NCBI RefSeq assembly: GCF_025061645.1
Contig: NZ_JANYMP010000005.1
Coordinates: 4,539-68,538, forward strand
Length of the DNA stretch: 64,000 nt
DNA from: Umezawaea endophytica
GTDB lineage: Bacteria; Actinomycetota; Actinomycetes; Mycobacteriales; Pseudonocardiaceae
Direction of reading: 5' to 3'
Each line of letters starts with the position of its first letter. The first letter of the stretch is position 1. Below the pieces are notes generated by a model, which was given only the letters and a program-made list of their open reading frames with translations, ran no database searches and was not told where the DNA came from. The translations under genes and the position numbers were made by a program. Shown here piece by piece: positions 36,993 through 44,552 of this stretch.

Positions 36993-37036
36993 CCCCTTTG
37001 CTGCTTTACTAGTTCCATAGTAAAGCAGCAAAGGGG
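36993..37036 (-). promoter_or_regulatory. Long perfect palindrome over the GntR leader (YtrA-type operator)
   Basis: Arms of 19 bp, fully complementary, around GTTCCA: the inner part reads TTTACTAGTTCCATAGTAAA. The arm nearest the GntR gene contains AAAGGGG, the only good ribosome-binding site for its GTG, so protein binding would block transcription and the RNA hairpin could hide the site. Confidence 0.85.
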
Positions 37037-37146
37037 TCATCACGCTTTCCGCCGCTCGGCGTGGTGGGACGTCGCGGCGGAGCTGTATCTCCATCGACGT
37101 ACGGATGACTCCTCAGGTGGAGGTCACGACTGTTCAGGGGGAGGAC

Positions 37147-38139
37147 ATGCCGGAGTTACGCGTCCACTTCACCGATCGGGACTTCGCGCGCACGCGGTTG
37201 AGGCTGAAACCCGACCTGATGTGGGAGATCGTCAGCAGCGCGCAGATACTGCAGCACAAGGACGGCGACCTGTCGTTCGGTGCGTGGCGCCGCGGTGTGC
37301 GCGAGCTCGCCGCACGCGATCCGGGGCTGCGAACGGCGCTGCACACCGTGGTGACGGTGGCGCCGCACGCGGCGTACTTCCCGGATCTGTTCACCCCACC
37401 GGAAGACCTGTGCGGCATCGACCAGTGCGTCGACGCGGTCCTGTCGACGGAGCCGGACCGCCTGCGCGCGGAGATCGAGCTGATCCGCCCCGAGTCGGGG
37501 CCGCAGGCGAGCTGGCTGGGCGACCTCGCCAGAGGGAGAACGCCAGCACTCCGGCAGTTGCGCGAGGCCTTGCGCGTCTACTTCAGGTCCGTGATCGCGC
37601 CGCACCTGCCGACGATCGAGGAAGGGCTGTGCTCCGACGTGGCGCCCTGGATCGAGCGGTACCTGCACGGCGGCCCGGAGGGGCTGCTGGACGCGCTGGG
37701 GCCCGCCATCCGGTGGGACCCGCCCGTGCTGACCGTCGACTACGCCCTCGACCGGGACCTCCACCTGGACGGCAGGGGTCTGGTGCTGATCCCGTGCTAC
37801 TTCGCCCTGCACCACCCGGTGGCCTTGGCCGATCCCCAGCTACCTCCCGCGCTGGCGTTCCCCATCCGCACCGAGTCACGGCTACTGGCGGCCAGGCCCG
37901 CGGGCGGCGACCGGTTGACGGCGCTCCTGGGCTCCACCAGGGCGTCGATCCTGCGTTCGGTGGTCGGCGGGAGCACCACCACCAGGCTCGCGAAGCTGGT
38001 GGGCGTCGCCCCGGCCACCGTGAGCCACCACACCGGCGTCCTGCGCGAGGCCGGTCTCATCGCCACGGAGCGCGAGGAGAACTTCGCCCGCCACCTGATC
38101 ACGCCGCTGGGGCTGAGGGTGCTCGCGGCCGGGGGCTGA
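37147..38139 (+). CDS. ArsR-type winged-helix regulator with DUF5937-like N-terminus
   Basis: A 330-aa regulator. Residues 1-170 (LRVHFTDRDFARTRLRLKPDLMWEIV...) match the DUF5937-type N-terminal domain fused to ArsR-like regulators in actinobacteria; residues about 255-330 hold the winged helix (RASILRSVVGGSTTTRLAKLVGVAPATVSHHTGVLREAGLI). The metal-binding CxC of classical ArsR is absent, so it is not a metal sensor. ATG 37147 has GGGGGAGG upstream. It is divergent from the GntR-ABC operon across the long palindrome. Confidence 0.84.
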   Translation: MPELRVHFTDRDFARTRLRLKPDLMWEIVSSAQILQHKDGDLSFGAWRRGVRELAARDPGLRTALHTVVTVAPHAAYFPDLFTPPEDLCGIDQCVDAVLSTEPDRLRAEIELIRPESGPQASWLGDLARGRTPALRQLREALRVYFRSVIAPHLPTIEEGLCSDVAPWIERYLHGGPEGLLDALGPAIRWDPPVLTVDYALDRDLHLDGRGLVLIPCYFALHHPVALADPQLPPALAFPIRTESRLLAARPAGGDRLTALLGSTRASILRSVVGGSTTTRLAKLVGVAPATVSHHTGVLREAGLIATEREENFARHLITPLGLRVLAAGG

Positions 38140-38173
38140 GCCGCCGGGGCACGACAACAGACGTCCGAGGGCT

Positions 38174-38204
38174 ACCCCGCCGCGGTCCGTCGGCGCGGCG
38201 GGGT
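38174..38204. terminator. Bidirectional terminator hairpin
   Basis: Perfect 11-bp arms ACCCCGCCGCG / CGCGGCGGGGT with a 9-nt loop, between two convergent genes (ArsR-type and inhibitor-family). Confidence 0.75.
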
Positions 38205-38222
38205 GACCTTCCCCGACGTCGG

Positions 38223-38696
38223 CTAGGAGTTGAAGCACGCGTTGCCGGAACTCACCCAGCGGTGCGACCTGACGATGTACTGAGGGCCGGGCACGTACGT
38301 CTGGCCCTGGGGTACGTAGTACAGCCAGTGGGTGTAGTTCGCGTTGGCGTACAGGCAGACACCGCTGTAACTCGAACTGGTGCCGTTGTTGTAGATGGCC
38401 TTCACCGTCTGGCTGGACGCCCAGCTACACACGACGGGCGTGTTCCACCAGTCGTTGTCGCTGTTCAGCCAACTACAGCGGTTGCGGCTGCCATCGGTGA
38501 CCGGCCAGACGCAGAGGTTGCCCGAGGGACAGGTCAAAGCCTGGGGCGTGACACCGGGGTCGGCCGCCTGCGCCTGGCCCGTCGTGGCGGACCGGGACGC
38601 GGCGGTGTCCGCGGGGTCGGTGTCGGCGCCGGCGGTGCCCACCAGGCCTGCCAGAGCTCCGAGGACGACCAAGAGCACACAGAGTGCCTTTTTCAT
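38223..38696 (-). CDS. Secreted peptidase inhibitor family I36 protein
   Basis: A 157-aa exported protein. Signal peptide residues 1-24 (MKKALCVLLVVLGALAGLVGTAGA), then a Thr/Ala-rich propeptide (DTDPADTAASRSATTG...) and a mature domain from about residue 55: LTCPSGNLCVWP, CSWLNSDNDWWN, CLYANANYTHWLYYVPQGQTY. This is the beta/gamma-crystallin-like fold of the streptomycete metalloproteinase inhibitor family I36 (SMPI). Several cysteines fit disulfides. ATG 38696 has GGGGGTAAAG upstream. Confidence 0.85.
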   Translation of the reverse strand: MKKALCVLLVVLGALAGLVGTAGADTDPADTAASRSATTGQAQAADPGVTPQALTCPSGNLCVWPVTDGSRNRCSWLNSDNDWWNTPVVCSWASSQTVKAIYNNGTSSSYSGVCLYANANYTHWLYYVPQGQTYVPGPQYIVRSHRWVSSGNACFNS

Positions 38697-38883
38697 CTTT
38701 ACCCCCTGGAAGAGTGATCTGCGGACGCGGAGTATGCCGAGACCGCCACCCGCCGGGAGGGTCCTTCGAACCTGGTCGAAGCCCTTCCACGCGACGCGGA
38801 CTGATCGCGGCGCCACCTTTCGTCGCGCGAAATCAACGCTCCAGCGTGCCGCCCCGACAGGGATCCCCAGGGGACCATCGCAA

Positions 38884-38926
38884 GAGGTGCTGCTCCCCGG
38901 TCCGGACGATCGGGGAACAGCACCTC
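38884..38926 (-). terminator. Terminator hairpin of the small secreted-protein gene
   Basis: GAGGTGCTGCTCCCCG pairs with CGGGGAACAGCACCTC (15 of 16 positions, the odd one a possible G-U pair) across an 11-nt loop, 10 bp downstream of the minus-strand 76-aa gene. Confidence 0.7.
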
Positions 38927-38935
38927 GGATCCAGC

Positions 38936-39166
38936 TCAGAGCGAGAGGACGAACAGGTCCCACTCGGTGTGCCCCTTGTCCCAGGTGCAGTACGCGGCGA
39001 GGTCGGCCCCGCTGCGGATCCCGTTCGCGGCGCGCTCGCAGTCGGCCTGCGACTGGTAGCTGCGGATGTACTGGGGGTTGCTCGCGGAAGCCGTGCCCGC
39101 CGCGAACCCGAGGAGCGAACCGGCGATGACGGTGACGGCGCCCAGACGCCCTAGTGCCTTCTTCAT
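38936..39166 (-). CDS. Small secreted protein
   Basis: A 76-aa protein with a signal peptide (MKKALGRLGAVTVIAGSLLGFAAGTASA, residues 1-28). The mature 48 residues (SNPQYIRSYQSQADCERAANGIRSGADLAAYCTWDKGHTEWDLFVLSL) contain two cysteines that can pair. The pattern S-Q-A-D-C-E-x-A-A-N ... Y-C-T-W is shared by small hypothetical exported proteins in actinobacteria; function unknown. A dedicated hairpin follows it. Confidence 0.75.
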   Translation of the reverse strand: MKKALGRLGAVTVIAGSLLGFAAGTASASNPQYIRSYQSQADCERAANGIRSGADLAAYCTWDKGHTEWDLFVLSL

Positions 39167-39355
39167 GTCGAGATCTTTTCACGGCACCGGGAACGCTGTG
39201 GGCAAGAATCCGTCAATTCGCTGAAAGTGGTGATCGCAGCCGAGGAACAGGGGTTCAGCCACACGATCGGCGGTGGTCACAGCTCGTCGACAGGCTAAGT
39301 TGACTATTGAAACTCAGCTCGATACCTTCGCCTCCACCGATCGAAGGAGAGGCTC

Positions 39356-39790
39356 ATGGCAGTGGCGAAACACCGGTTCCGGGTGGCGGTCGAGACCAGG
39401 GACATGGACGCGTTGGTCGCGTCGTTGGCTCCCGACGTGGTCTTCTACCCGCCGATTCGCGACGCGCCGTTGCGCGGCCGGGAGGCGGCGGTGGCCGGGC
39501 TTCGGTTCGCGGCCAAGGCGTTCGCGTTCACGGATCGGTTTCGCTACGTCGACGAGCTGGCGGGCGCCAGTTCGGTGGCGTTGGTGTTCGAGACCGAGAT
39601 CGACGGACAGTTCCTCGAGGGCGTGGACTACCTCGTCCTCGACGAGGACGGACTGGTGCGGGAGCTGAGGATCAGCATGCGGCCCGTGTCGGCCGCCCAG
39701 AAGTACCTCGACTTCGTCACGGAGTCGATCGCCAGTGGGGAGTTCGCGTCGGCTTACGAGGTCCGGGCGGACGCAGGACAGCCCAGCTAG
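39356..39790 (+). CDS. NTF2/SnoaL-like domain protein
   Basis: A 144-aa cone-shaped alpha+beta barrel protein. Helix FRVAVETRDMDALVASLAPDVVFYPP and strands LVFETEIDGQFLEGVDYLVLDEDGLVRELRISMRP fit the SnoaL-like fold used by ketosteroid isomerases and small hydrolases. A clear catalytic Asp-His pair is not obvious, so function is open. ATG 39356 follows GAAGGAGAGG. It lies 32 bp upstream of an HxlR regulator on the same strand; the pair is probably co-regulated. Confidence 0.8.
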   Translation: MAVAKHRFRVAVETRDMDALVASLAPDVVFYPPIRDAPLRGREAAVAGLRFAAKAFAFTDRFRYVDELAGASSVALVFETEIDGQFLEGVDYLVLDEDGLVRELRISMRPVSAAQKYLDFVTESIASGEFASAYEVRADAGQPS

Positions 39791-39822
39791 ATGTGAGATG
39801 TAAACCCAGGTAGGGTTCGGGC

Positions 39823-40296
39823 ATGGAGTTCGACCGGTCGAAGTGGAGTGCCGAGAACTGTTCCGCCAAGCGCACGCTGGAGATCGTCGGGGAGAAGTGG
39901 ACGTTCCTGGTGCTGCGCGAGGCGTACTTCGGCGCTCGTCGCTTCGAGCAGTTCCTGGCAGGCGTCGGGTGTGCGCGCAACCTGTTGACCGATCGGCTCA
40001 CCACCCTGGTCGATCACGGTCTGATGCGGCGCCTGCCCTACCAGGAGCCGGGGGCGCGGCAGCGGCACGAGTACCGGTTGACCGAGGCGGGCGTGGAGTT
40101 GTTCCCCGCGCTGGTCGCGCTGATGCAGTGGGGCGACCGCTGGGTCGCGGGCCCGGACGGTCCCCCGGTGGAGGTCACCCATCGGGACTGCGGTCAGCGC
40201 GTCCGGGTGGAGCTGCGCTGCGGTGCCGGACATGACGGATTGACCGCCCGTGATGCCGTTCCGGCGCCAGGGCCGGGGGCGCGGCGGGTCGGGTGA
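39823..40296 (+). CDS. HxlR family winged-helix regulator
   Basis: A 157-aa regulator. The HxlR domain is at residues 14-105: CSAKRTLEIVGEKWTFLVLREAYFGARRFEQFLAGVGCARNLLTDRLTTLVDHGLM, with C14 at the redox-sensitive position known from HypR-like members. The C-terminal 45 residues hold HRDCGQRVRVELRCGAGHDG with two more cysteines. Likely responds to electrophiles, oxidants or a catabolic ligand and controls the SnoaL-like gene just upstream or itself (inference). Confidence 0.88.
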   Translation: MEFDRSKWSAENCSAKRTLEIVGEKWTFLVLREAYFGARRFEQFLAGVGCARNLLTDRLTTLVDHGLMRRLPYQEPGARQRHEYRLTEAGVELFPALVALMQWGDRWVAGPDGPPVEVTHRDCGQRVRVELRCGAGHDGLTARDAVPAPGPGARRVG

Positions 40297-40481
40297 CTGC
40301 CGCGCCCCTGACCAGCGTCGACCTGCGTTGAACTGGCGGCAACGTCTCGCTGAGGTAGACTGATCGAGTTCCTGATGTCCGTGCGACATTCCCGCTACGC
40401 GGAAGCACCTGTTCTCGGGTTCATCCCAGAGCCTGGCGACCGACGCCTTTCTCGTGGCCTCCACATCCAGGAGGTCCACAG

Positions 40482-40826
40482 ATGACTTGTCCTCCCACGA
40501 CCGAGCGCCTGGACGTCGTGCCCGCCGATGGCGACCTCGACATGATCAGCGCTTCCGACCTCGCGATCGACCTGGGCCTGGCCCTGTCCGCCAGGCCGCG
40601 GGCGGTGATCGCCGACCTGACCGCGGTGCGGTTCGTCTCCGCTGCCGGGCTCTCCGTGCTGGAACGCGCGCACCACCACGCCGAGACGGTGGGCAGCCGG
40701 TTCGTGGTCGTGGCCGCGCAACGCTGCGTGCTGCTGCCGCTGGCGCTGACGGGGCTGGACGCGGTGCTCTCGGTGTTCCCGGACGTGCGTGCCGTCGTCG
40801 AAGGCCTGATGAGCGGCGCTTCCTGA
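40482..40826 (+). CDS. STAS-domain anti-anti-sigma factor
   Basis: A 114-aa protein. The STAS fold spans about residues 5-105, with a DLTAVRFVSAAGLSVLERAH segment containing the conserved serine (phosphorylation site, S53) of SpoIIAA/RsbV-type antagonists. It releases a sigma factor by binding the anti-sigma kinase when unphosphorylated. AGGAGG lies upstream of ATG 40482. Its neighbour on the opposite strand is an RsbW-like kinase, a probable partner, ending 12 bp away. Confidence 0.86.
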   Translation: MTCPPTTERLDVVPADGDLDMISASDLAIDLGLALSARPRAVIADLTAVRFVSAAGLSVLERAHHHAETVGSRFVVVAAQRCVLLPLALTGLDAVLSVFPDVRAVVEGLMSGAS

Positions 40827-40838
40827 CCACTGCCCAGG

Positions 40839-41405
40839 TCAGGCCAGGGTCATCGCGGCCCAGACGGTCTTGGTGCGCTCGCCCCGCAGGACTCCCCACG
40901 ATCGGGACAGCGTCTGCACCAGGCGCATCCCCCTCCCCCGGTAGGGGCCCGCCGTGGACTGGTTGATCAGCGGGACCAGGTCGCGCGACCCGTCGAGGAC
41001 CTCGATCAGCACCTCACCTCGCCCGATCAGCACGGCCGGGTCGACGTCGCGCGGCACGTAGCTCGCGATGGTCACCTGGTGCGGGAGCCGGGCGTGGTCC
41101 ACGGCGTTGGAGATCAACTCGGTGGCGACCAGCTCCACGTCGCCCACCACGTCCGGCGAGCACCAGTCCAGCGACAGCCGCACCCGCTCCCGGACCGTGG
41201 CCAGGTCGTCGCGGGCGATCGACATCGTCAACAACGTGGTCCGCTGAGTGCCCTTGACCGGCAGGTAGACCTGGCTGGTCTGGGAGAGCAGCAGCTCGGA
41301 GGCGGGTAGGACGACCGGCCGGGACGAGCCCACCACCGGAGCCGGGTCGACGGTGATCGCGGGCCAAGTGGTCGGCCGCATGGTCGTCGCCTCGGGGTCT
41401 GCCAT
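40839..41405 (-). CDS. Anti-sigma factor serine kinase (RsbW-like ATP-binding protein)
   Basis: A 188-aa protein with a GHKL ATPase fold. The N-box is ELVATELISNAVDHARL (about residues 92-108) and the G2 box GRGMRLVQTLSRSWG. These proteins bind sigma factors and phosphorylate STAS antagonists. I chose ATG 41405, which follows GAGGAG. It converges on the STAS gene. Which sigma factor it controls is not visible here. Confidence 0.84.
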   Translation of the reverse strand: MADPEATTMRPTTWPAITVDPAPVVGSSRPVVLPASELLLSQTSQVYLPVKGTQRTTLLTMSIARDDLATVRERVRLSLDWCSPDVVGDVELVATELISNAVDHARLPHQVTIASYVPRDVDPAVLIGRGEVLIEVLDGSRDLVPLINQSTAGPYRGRGMRLVQTLSRSWGVLRGERTKTVWAAMTLA

Positions 41406-41732
41406 GTCGAAGTGCTCCTCGTCCGCCACATCGGCGTGTCGGGTCGTGCTGTGCCATTCCACCATCGGGCACCGAGCTCGGTCGACTGGGGGTTACCCCG
41501 TTCGGCGGGCTGTCACGCAAAGTCGCCCGCCCGAGTGACACCGCGTCGCGAACTCCGGCCGTGTGGTCACGCTGCGGCGTCGTCGAACAGCCTCCGGCGG
41601 CGACCCGAGCAGCGGCGGCGGATCACCCCCGCCGCACGCGTGTCCACCGGGTGGGGACGCCGTCCATCAGGCACCATCCGTGGGAGCCGGGTGTCCCGGC
41701 TGTGGTGGCGTGACTGACGGAGGGTGGACGAG
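41406..41732. other. Divergent promoter region
   Basis: A 327-bp stretch between the anti-sigma kinase and the TerC gene, with no supported gene. The bottom strand holds GGGGTAAC, which resembles the -10 of stress-sigma (SigB-type) promoters, but I see no matching GTTT -35. Confidence 0.4.
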
Positions 41733-42737
41733 GTGCTCGAGATCGACGGCCTCACGTGGGCCGCGACCATCGGCCTGGTGTTGGCGCTGCTGGCGGTCGA
41801 CCTGGTCGTGGCGGCGCTGAGGCCGCACCGGGTCGGGTTCGCGGAGGCGACCGCCTGGTCGGTCTTCTACATCGGGGTCGCGGTCGCGTTCGGCGCCTGG
41901 CTGTGGATGGCCCACGGCGGCGAGTTCGGCACCGAGTACTTCACCGGCTACATCGTCGAGAAGTCCCTGTCGGTGGACAACCTGTTCGTGTTCGTGATCA
42001 TCATGACCACGTTCGCCGTGCCCGAGGAGCACCAGCACAAGGTGCTGACGTTCGGCATCGTGCTCGCGTTGATCATGCGCGGCATCTTCATCGCCGTGGG
42101 CGCCACGCTGCTCTCGTTGTTCTCGTTCATGTTCCTGCTGTTCGGCCTGCTGCTCATCTTCACCGCCGTGCAACTGTTCCGGCACCGCGACGAAGACCCC
42201 GACGTGGAGAACAACGTGGTCGTCCGCACGGCCCGCCGCCTCCTGCCGCTGTCCACCGAGTACGACGGCGGGAAGCTGTTCATCCGCCAGGGCGGCAAGC
42301 GCGTCGGCACCCCGCTGTTGATCGTGCTGGTCGCCATCGGCGGCATCGACCTGCTGTTCGCGCTGGACTCCATCCCCGCGATCTTCGGCGTCACCGAGGA
42401 GCCGTACATCGTCTTCGCCGCCAACGCCTTCGCGCTGCTCGGCCTGCGCGCCCTGTTCTTCCTGGTGAAGGGTCTTCTCGACCGGTTGGTCTACCTGTCG
42501 ACGGGCCTGGCGATCATCCTGGCGTTCATCGGCGTGAAGCTGATCCTGCACTGGCTGCACGTCGACATCTCCCCCAGCGTGCCCGAGATCGCCACACCGG
42601 TCAGCCTCGGCGTGATCATCGGCGTCCTCGTGATCGTGACCGTCGCGAGCCTGATCAAGTCCCGCCAGGACCCGTCGACCAAGGCACACCCCGGTTCCCT
42701 ACGAGCCTCACGCCCGCACCGGGACGAGACGCCCTGA
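41733..42737 (+). CDS. TerC family integral membrane protein
   Basis: A 334-aa protein with about nine membrane helices (TIGLVLALLAVDLVVAAL, ATAWSVFYIGVAVAFGAWLW, FTGYIVEKSLSVDNLFVFVIIM, VLALIMRGIFIAVGATLL, FMFLLFGLLLIFTAVQLF, and more). The signature EKSLSVDNLFVFVIIM and the later GGIDLLFALDSIPAIFGVT with conserved acidic residues define TerC, linked to metal efflux and metalation of exoenzymes. GTG 41733 has GGAGGG 8 bp upstream; GTG 41724 is in frame but overlaps that site. Confidence 0.92.
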   Translation: MLEIDGLTWAATIGLVLALLAVDLVVAALRPHRVGFAEATAWSVFYIGVAVAFGAWLWMAHGGEFGTEYFTGYIVEKSLSVDNLFVFVIIMTTFAVPEEHQHKVLTFGIVLALIMRGIFIAVGATLLSLFSFMFLLFGLLLIFTAVQLFRHRDEDPDVENNVVVRTARRLLPLSTEYDGGKLFIRQGGKRVGTPLLIVLVAIGGIDLLFALDSIPAIFGVTEEPYIVFAANAFALLGLRALFFLVKGLLDRLVYLSTGLAIILAFIGVKLILHWLHVDISPSVPEIATPVSLGVIIGVLVIVTVASLIKSRQDPSTKAHPGSLRASRPHRDETP

Positions 42738-42751
42738 CGGCGACTCGGGAA

Positions 42752-43057
42752 TCACAGCTCGGTGTCCAGGAGGTAGGTGTACTGCTGGCCGGAATGCATG
42801 TCGCGCTCCTCGACGCCGCCCTGCGGTGACTTCCTCGGGTAGGACACCTTCAGCACCTTGAGCGCCGGGATCGGGTACAGCGATACCGTCGCGGCGTCGA
42901 CGCCGTAGACCGCCGCGATCGACTCGGCGCTCAACGCCGGACTCGCCGAGTAGCGGTCGAAGTTCTCCTGGCCGTCGAACATCACGTCGACGCTGACCCA
43001 GAACGGTCCGGCCGCCTTGGACCTGACGTGCCGGGTGACCTCACTGAGCTTGGGCAC
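42752..43057 (-). CDS. DUF4387 domain protein (partner of AtuA-like protein)
   Basis: A 101-aa protein. VRSKAAGPFWVSVDVMFDGQENFDRY and SLYPIPALKVLKVSYPRKSPQGGVEERDMHSGQQYTYLL match DUF4387, which is almost always encoded next to acyclic-terpene-utilisation AtuA homologues and in some organisms fused to them. It begins 17 bp inside the end of the upstream AtuA-like gene. The exact role is unknown; probably a subunit. Confidence 0.88.
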   Translation of the reverse strand: MPKLSEVTRHVRSKAAGPFWVSVDVMFDGQENFDRYSASPALSAESIAAVYGVDAATVSLYPIPALKVLKVSYPRKSPQGGVEERDMHSGQQYTYLLDTEL

Positions 43058-44441
43058 TGCTGACCAGCCTTCCTGCGGAGGGGGTTTCGAGCGTCTCGAT
43101 CCGGACGAGTTCCAGCGGGTGCTCGACGCTCACGACGTGGTTGAGCACGAACTGGTAGACGGCCCCGCGGTCGATGTCGCCGGGGCTGAACGCCCAGCCG
43201 TAGCTGGGCAGCTCCATGCCCGAGCGGAGCGGCATGTGGAAGAAGTACGGGTTGCAGGCCTTGGCGACCTCGCTCGCCAAGGCCTGGGTGTTGGCGGTGA
43301 TGACCGCCATCAGGCCGATCTCGAGCGGCACCGAGCCCGGCGCGGGCGGCATCCCGCTCACCCCGTTCCACCCGTACATCCGCAGCGAGATGTGGAACTC
43401 GTCCTCGTCGAGACCGGTCGCCGACTTCGCCCGTTCGGTCAGGACGAACAGCATCTTGTCGTGGAACGCCTGCGGTTCGGCCAGCACGTCCGGGTCGGTG
43501 ATACCGACGATCATGATGGTCTGGAACAGGTTCCCCGAGGCGCCCTCCAGCTTCATCGTGTACGGCTGCGGGGTCCACTTCGAGCCGGTCACGCGCACCT
43601 TGGCCTCGGTCACCTGGACGTACTCGCAGTCCTGGACGTCGAGTTCACCGCCGGGCTCGGTCAGCTTCCACGGGTTCTTGTTCTCGTAGAGGAGGTGGAC
43701 CGGGATGCTGTCCGTCGTCGCCCGGAACCGCGGGTCCACCGGTTCGACGTCGAAACCGTCCTCGTGGATCTCGATCAGCACCCCGCGCTGCCCGGTCGCG
43801 GCCGTGGTCGCCTGGGCCCCGCACTCGGCGATCTTGCCCGCGTGCCAGGACGGCCCGGCGGGCGCGCCCTTCCAGAGCGGGTAGGCCGCGATGACCGCCG
43901 GGTCGGAGGAACGGCCGCCGATGACGATGTCGGCACCGGCGTCCAGCGCGGCGAAGTACGGCTCGGGGCCCATCAGCGCGACGATGTGCAGGCAGGTGTC
44001 GATGGTCTCCTCGTCGAGGTCACCCAGCGGGGGCAGGGCGGCGATCTTGCCGTCGGCGAGCTTCTGCTTGACGAGCCGGGGCGACTGCTCCGAGTACAGC
44101 AGCGCGATCTTCGGCGTGTAGCCCCGTTCCTCGGCGATCTCCAGCACGATGTCCCGCGTCCAGTCGACGTTCAGGTCACCGCCCGCCTGACCGGACGTGC
44201 CGATGAGGATCGGGATCCCCGCCGTGTGCTGCATGCCCATGAGCAGCTCCAGGTCCTTCTTGACCGAGCCGCGGTCGTTCTTGGACATGCCCTTGGCCAG
44301 GTACGCCGCGCCGCTGTCCGTCGAACCGGCGTCCACCGCGATCGCGTGGGGACCGAGCGCCAGGGCGTGGTCGACTTCTTCGGGGAACATCCCGGCACCC
44401 AGAGAGCCTTGGGGCACGAAGACTTTGACGGATGTGTACAT
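43041..44441 (-). CDS. AtuA-like protein (DUF1446, acyclic terpene utilisation family)
   Basis: A 466-aa protein. AVDAGSTDSGAAYLAKG near residue 40, LIGTSGQAGGDLN, and GADIVIGGRSSDPAVIAAYPLWKG fit the AtuA/DUF1446 family, implicated in catabolism of acyclic terpenes such as citronellol, with no proven reaction in most members. I chose ATG 44441 (GAGGAAGG upstream). Together with DUF4387 it forms a two-gene operon. Two TTTTGCTrTAGCA motifs lie in the promoter, so a repressor not encoded nearby probably controls it. Confidence 0.85.
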   Translation of the reverse strand: MYTSVKVFVPQGSLGAGMFPEEVDHALALGPHAIAVDAGSTDSGAAYLAKGMSKNDRGSVKKDLELLMGMQHTAGIPILIGTSGQAGGDLNVDWTRDIVLEIAEERGYTPKIALLYSEQSPRLVKQKLADGKIAALPPLGDLDEETIDTCLHIVALMGPEPYFAALDAGADIVIGGRSSDPAVIAAYPLWKGAPAGPSWHAGKIAECGAQATTAATGQRGVLIEIHEDGFDVEPVDPRFRATTDSIPVHLLYENKNPWKLTEPGGELDVQDCEYVQVTEAKVRVTGSKWTPQPYTMKLEGASGNLFQTIMIVGITDPDVLAEPQAFHDKMLFVLTERAKSATGLDEDEFHISLRMYGWNGVSGMPPAPGSVPLEIGLMAVITANTQALASEVAKACNPYFFHMPLRSGMELPSYGWAFSPGDIDRGAVYQFVLNHVVSVEHPLELVRIETLETPSAGRLVSSAQAQ

Positions 44442-44502
44442 GGCGCCTTCCTCTTGCGGTGGTGGGGCGGGGGTCTTGGACGGCATGACACGAGCGTAGC
44501 AG

Positions 44503-44552
44503 TTTTGCTGTAGCAAGAACTGCAAAAGTTGCTTAGTGATTTTGCTATAGCA
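44503..44552. promoter_or_regulatory. Two direct copies of TTTTGCTrTAGCA (operator)
   Basis: TTTTGCTGTAGCA (44503-44515) and TTTTGCTATAGCA (44540-44552), 37 bp apart, each with a GCTrTAGC palindromic core, upstream of the AtuA-like gene. This AT-rich island stands out in a high-GC setting and looks like binding sites for one dimeric regulator. The second copy overlaps the 3' end of the next minus-strand gene. Confidence 0.6.

Noticed and set aside
41406-41732. Stress-sigma promoter before the anti-sigma kinase
   Set aside because: A GGGTAA-like -10 exists but no GTTT -35 is at the right distance.
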